Below are positions 5,435 to 5,866 of a DNA stretch of 5,866 nt, in pieces (position 1 is the stretch's first letter; the number at the start of each line of letters is the position of its first letter). Source of the stretch: Nitrosopumilus sp. UBA526. GTDB lineage: Archaea > Thermoproteota > Nitrososphaeria > Nitrososphaerales > Nitrosopumilaceae. Under the pieces are notes generated by a model, which saw only the letters and a program-made list of their open reading frames with translations, had not been told where the DNA came from and did no database searches. The DNA lies in NCBI GenBank assembly GCA_002506665.1, contig DAXZ01000003.1, positions 8,655-14,520 of the forward strand, given 5' to 3'. A program made the translations under genes and the position numbers.

Positions 5435-5866
5435 CTATTTGGTAAATTCAAAGGCAAGCTCGTTCTCCTGACCGCTAGTCATTGAACTTAGGTTGTAAAA
5501 GACATTGCCGGAGACTCGCCAAGAGGCAGTATCGTCTTCAAATGCAGTCCACAATTTAGGTGTGTTTCCAGAGTTCTTGAGTACTACAGAGTCCCGAAGA
5601 ATTATCGAGTTGTTTCCAAGAAGGGTATAGTAGTTTGAACCAAACTCTAACATTCCTGTAGGTCTACTACCTATCTCACCGCCGGCTATCTGCTCGGTAT
5701 CAGAGTAACCGGTCTCATAGAGTCGATAGTCCATGGTCTGAACTATTAGTGAACGGTCATTTGGATTTGTGAGTTTGAATTCCAGTTCTATGGTAGCTGC
5801 TCTTGCCGATACTCGGGATACTGATATGTCTTCTAGTTCAATCTCAAGGGGGTTTGCCTGTGATGG
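5435..5866 (-). CDS. LEA14/WHy-domain protein, C-terminal part (N-terminus beyond window)
   Basis: The frame is open from the window edge to TAG at 5437-5435 (143 residues visible). An internal ATG at 5734 is not the true start, because the frame and the recognisable domain continue upstream of it. The visible part is a beta-rich sequence fitting the LEA type 2 / WHy (water stress and hypersensitive response) domain: ELEDISVSRVSARAATIELEFKL (residues 10-32) contains the alternating strand, followed by the family hallmark NPN (34-36), then a strand with MDYRLYETG and IAGGEIG. The last part (about 70-143) looks like a second, more divergent beta region. LEA14-type domains are immunoglobulin-like and linked to stress tolerance; archaeal versions are often extracytoplasmic with an N-terminal anchor, which cannot be seen here. 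No cysteines are visible. Domain call is by pattern only. Confidence 0.75.
   Translation of the reverse strand, partial: PSQANPLEIELEDISVSRVSARAATIELEFKLTNPNDRSLIVQTMDYRLYETGYSDTEQIAGGEIGSRPTGMLEFGSNYYTLLGNNSIILRDSVVLKNSGNTPKLWTAFEDDTASWRVSGNVFYNLSSMTSGQENELAFEFTK

Overview
The window reads as a chromosomal segment of an ammonia-oxidising archaeon (Nitrososphaerota/Thaumarchaeota, probably the Nitrosopumilales side). Supporting signs are a signal-peptide-bearing Amt ammonium transporter, an archaeal A-type ATP synthase subunit C, TATA-like boxes about 26 bases before several start codons with no leader or Shine-Dalgarno (leaderless promoters), T-rich terminators, and a LEA14/WHy-type protein. 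Base composition looks moderate (low to mid 40s % GC by eye). That is higher than typical marine Nitrosopumilus and would fit a Nitrosotenuis-like lineage, but the genus assignment is a guess.

Layout. Left part, minus strand: a two-domain rhodanese-type sulfurtransferase (1-776, cut at or within a codon of its end by the window edge), then the Amt ammonium transporter (855-2417). Each has its own TATA-like box, and a T-rich terminator lies between them. Middle, plus strand, divergent from amt: a probable winged-helix protein (best start 2545), ATP synthase subunit C (3259-4290), a 75-residue two-helix membrane protein whose start overlaps the atpC stop (ATGA), and a Cas4-like/RecB-family Fe-S protein (4546-5196) with its own leaderless promoter. 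Right part, minus strand: a 36-residue single-helix membrane peptide (5235-5345) with a textbook TATA box, then the C-terminal part of a LEA14/WHy-domain protein (5435 to the window edge) ending in an AT-rich hairpin plus T tract.

How it fits together. The Amt protein imports ammonium, the nitrogen source and, in ammonia oxidisers, also the energy substrate. AtpC is the central-stalk/rotor connector of the ATP synthase that uses the resulting proton gradient. The winged-helix gene sits between the two and is a candidate regulator of amt, atpC or both, by position only. AtpC is not flanked here by other recognisable ATP synthase subunits. Its partners are a small membrane protein that is translationally coupled to it and a Cas4-like protein that seems to have lost part of its nuclease active site while keeping four Fe-S-type cysteines. 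There is no CRISPR array, mobile element, tRNA or rRNA in the window.

The most interesting points are the degenerate Cas4-like protein, the two small membrane proteins (75 and 36 aa), and the compact divergent amt/winged-helix control region with its ambiguous start.
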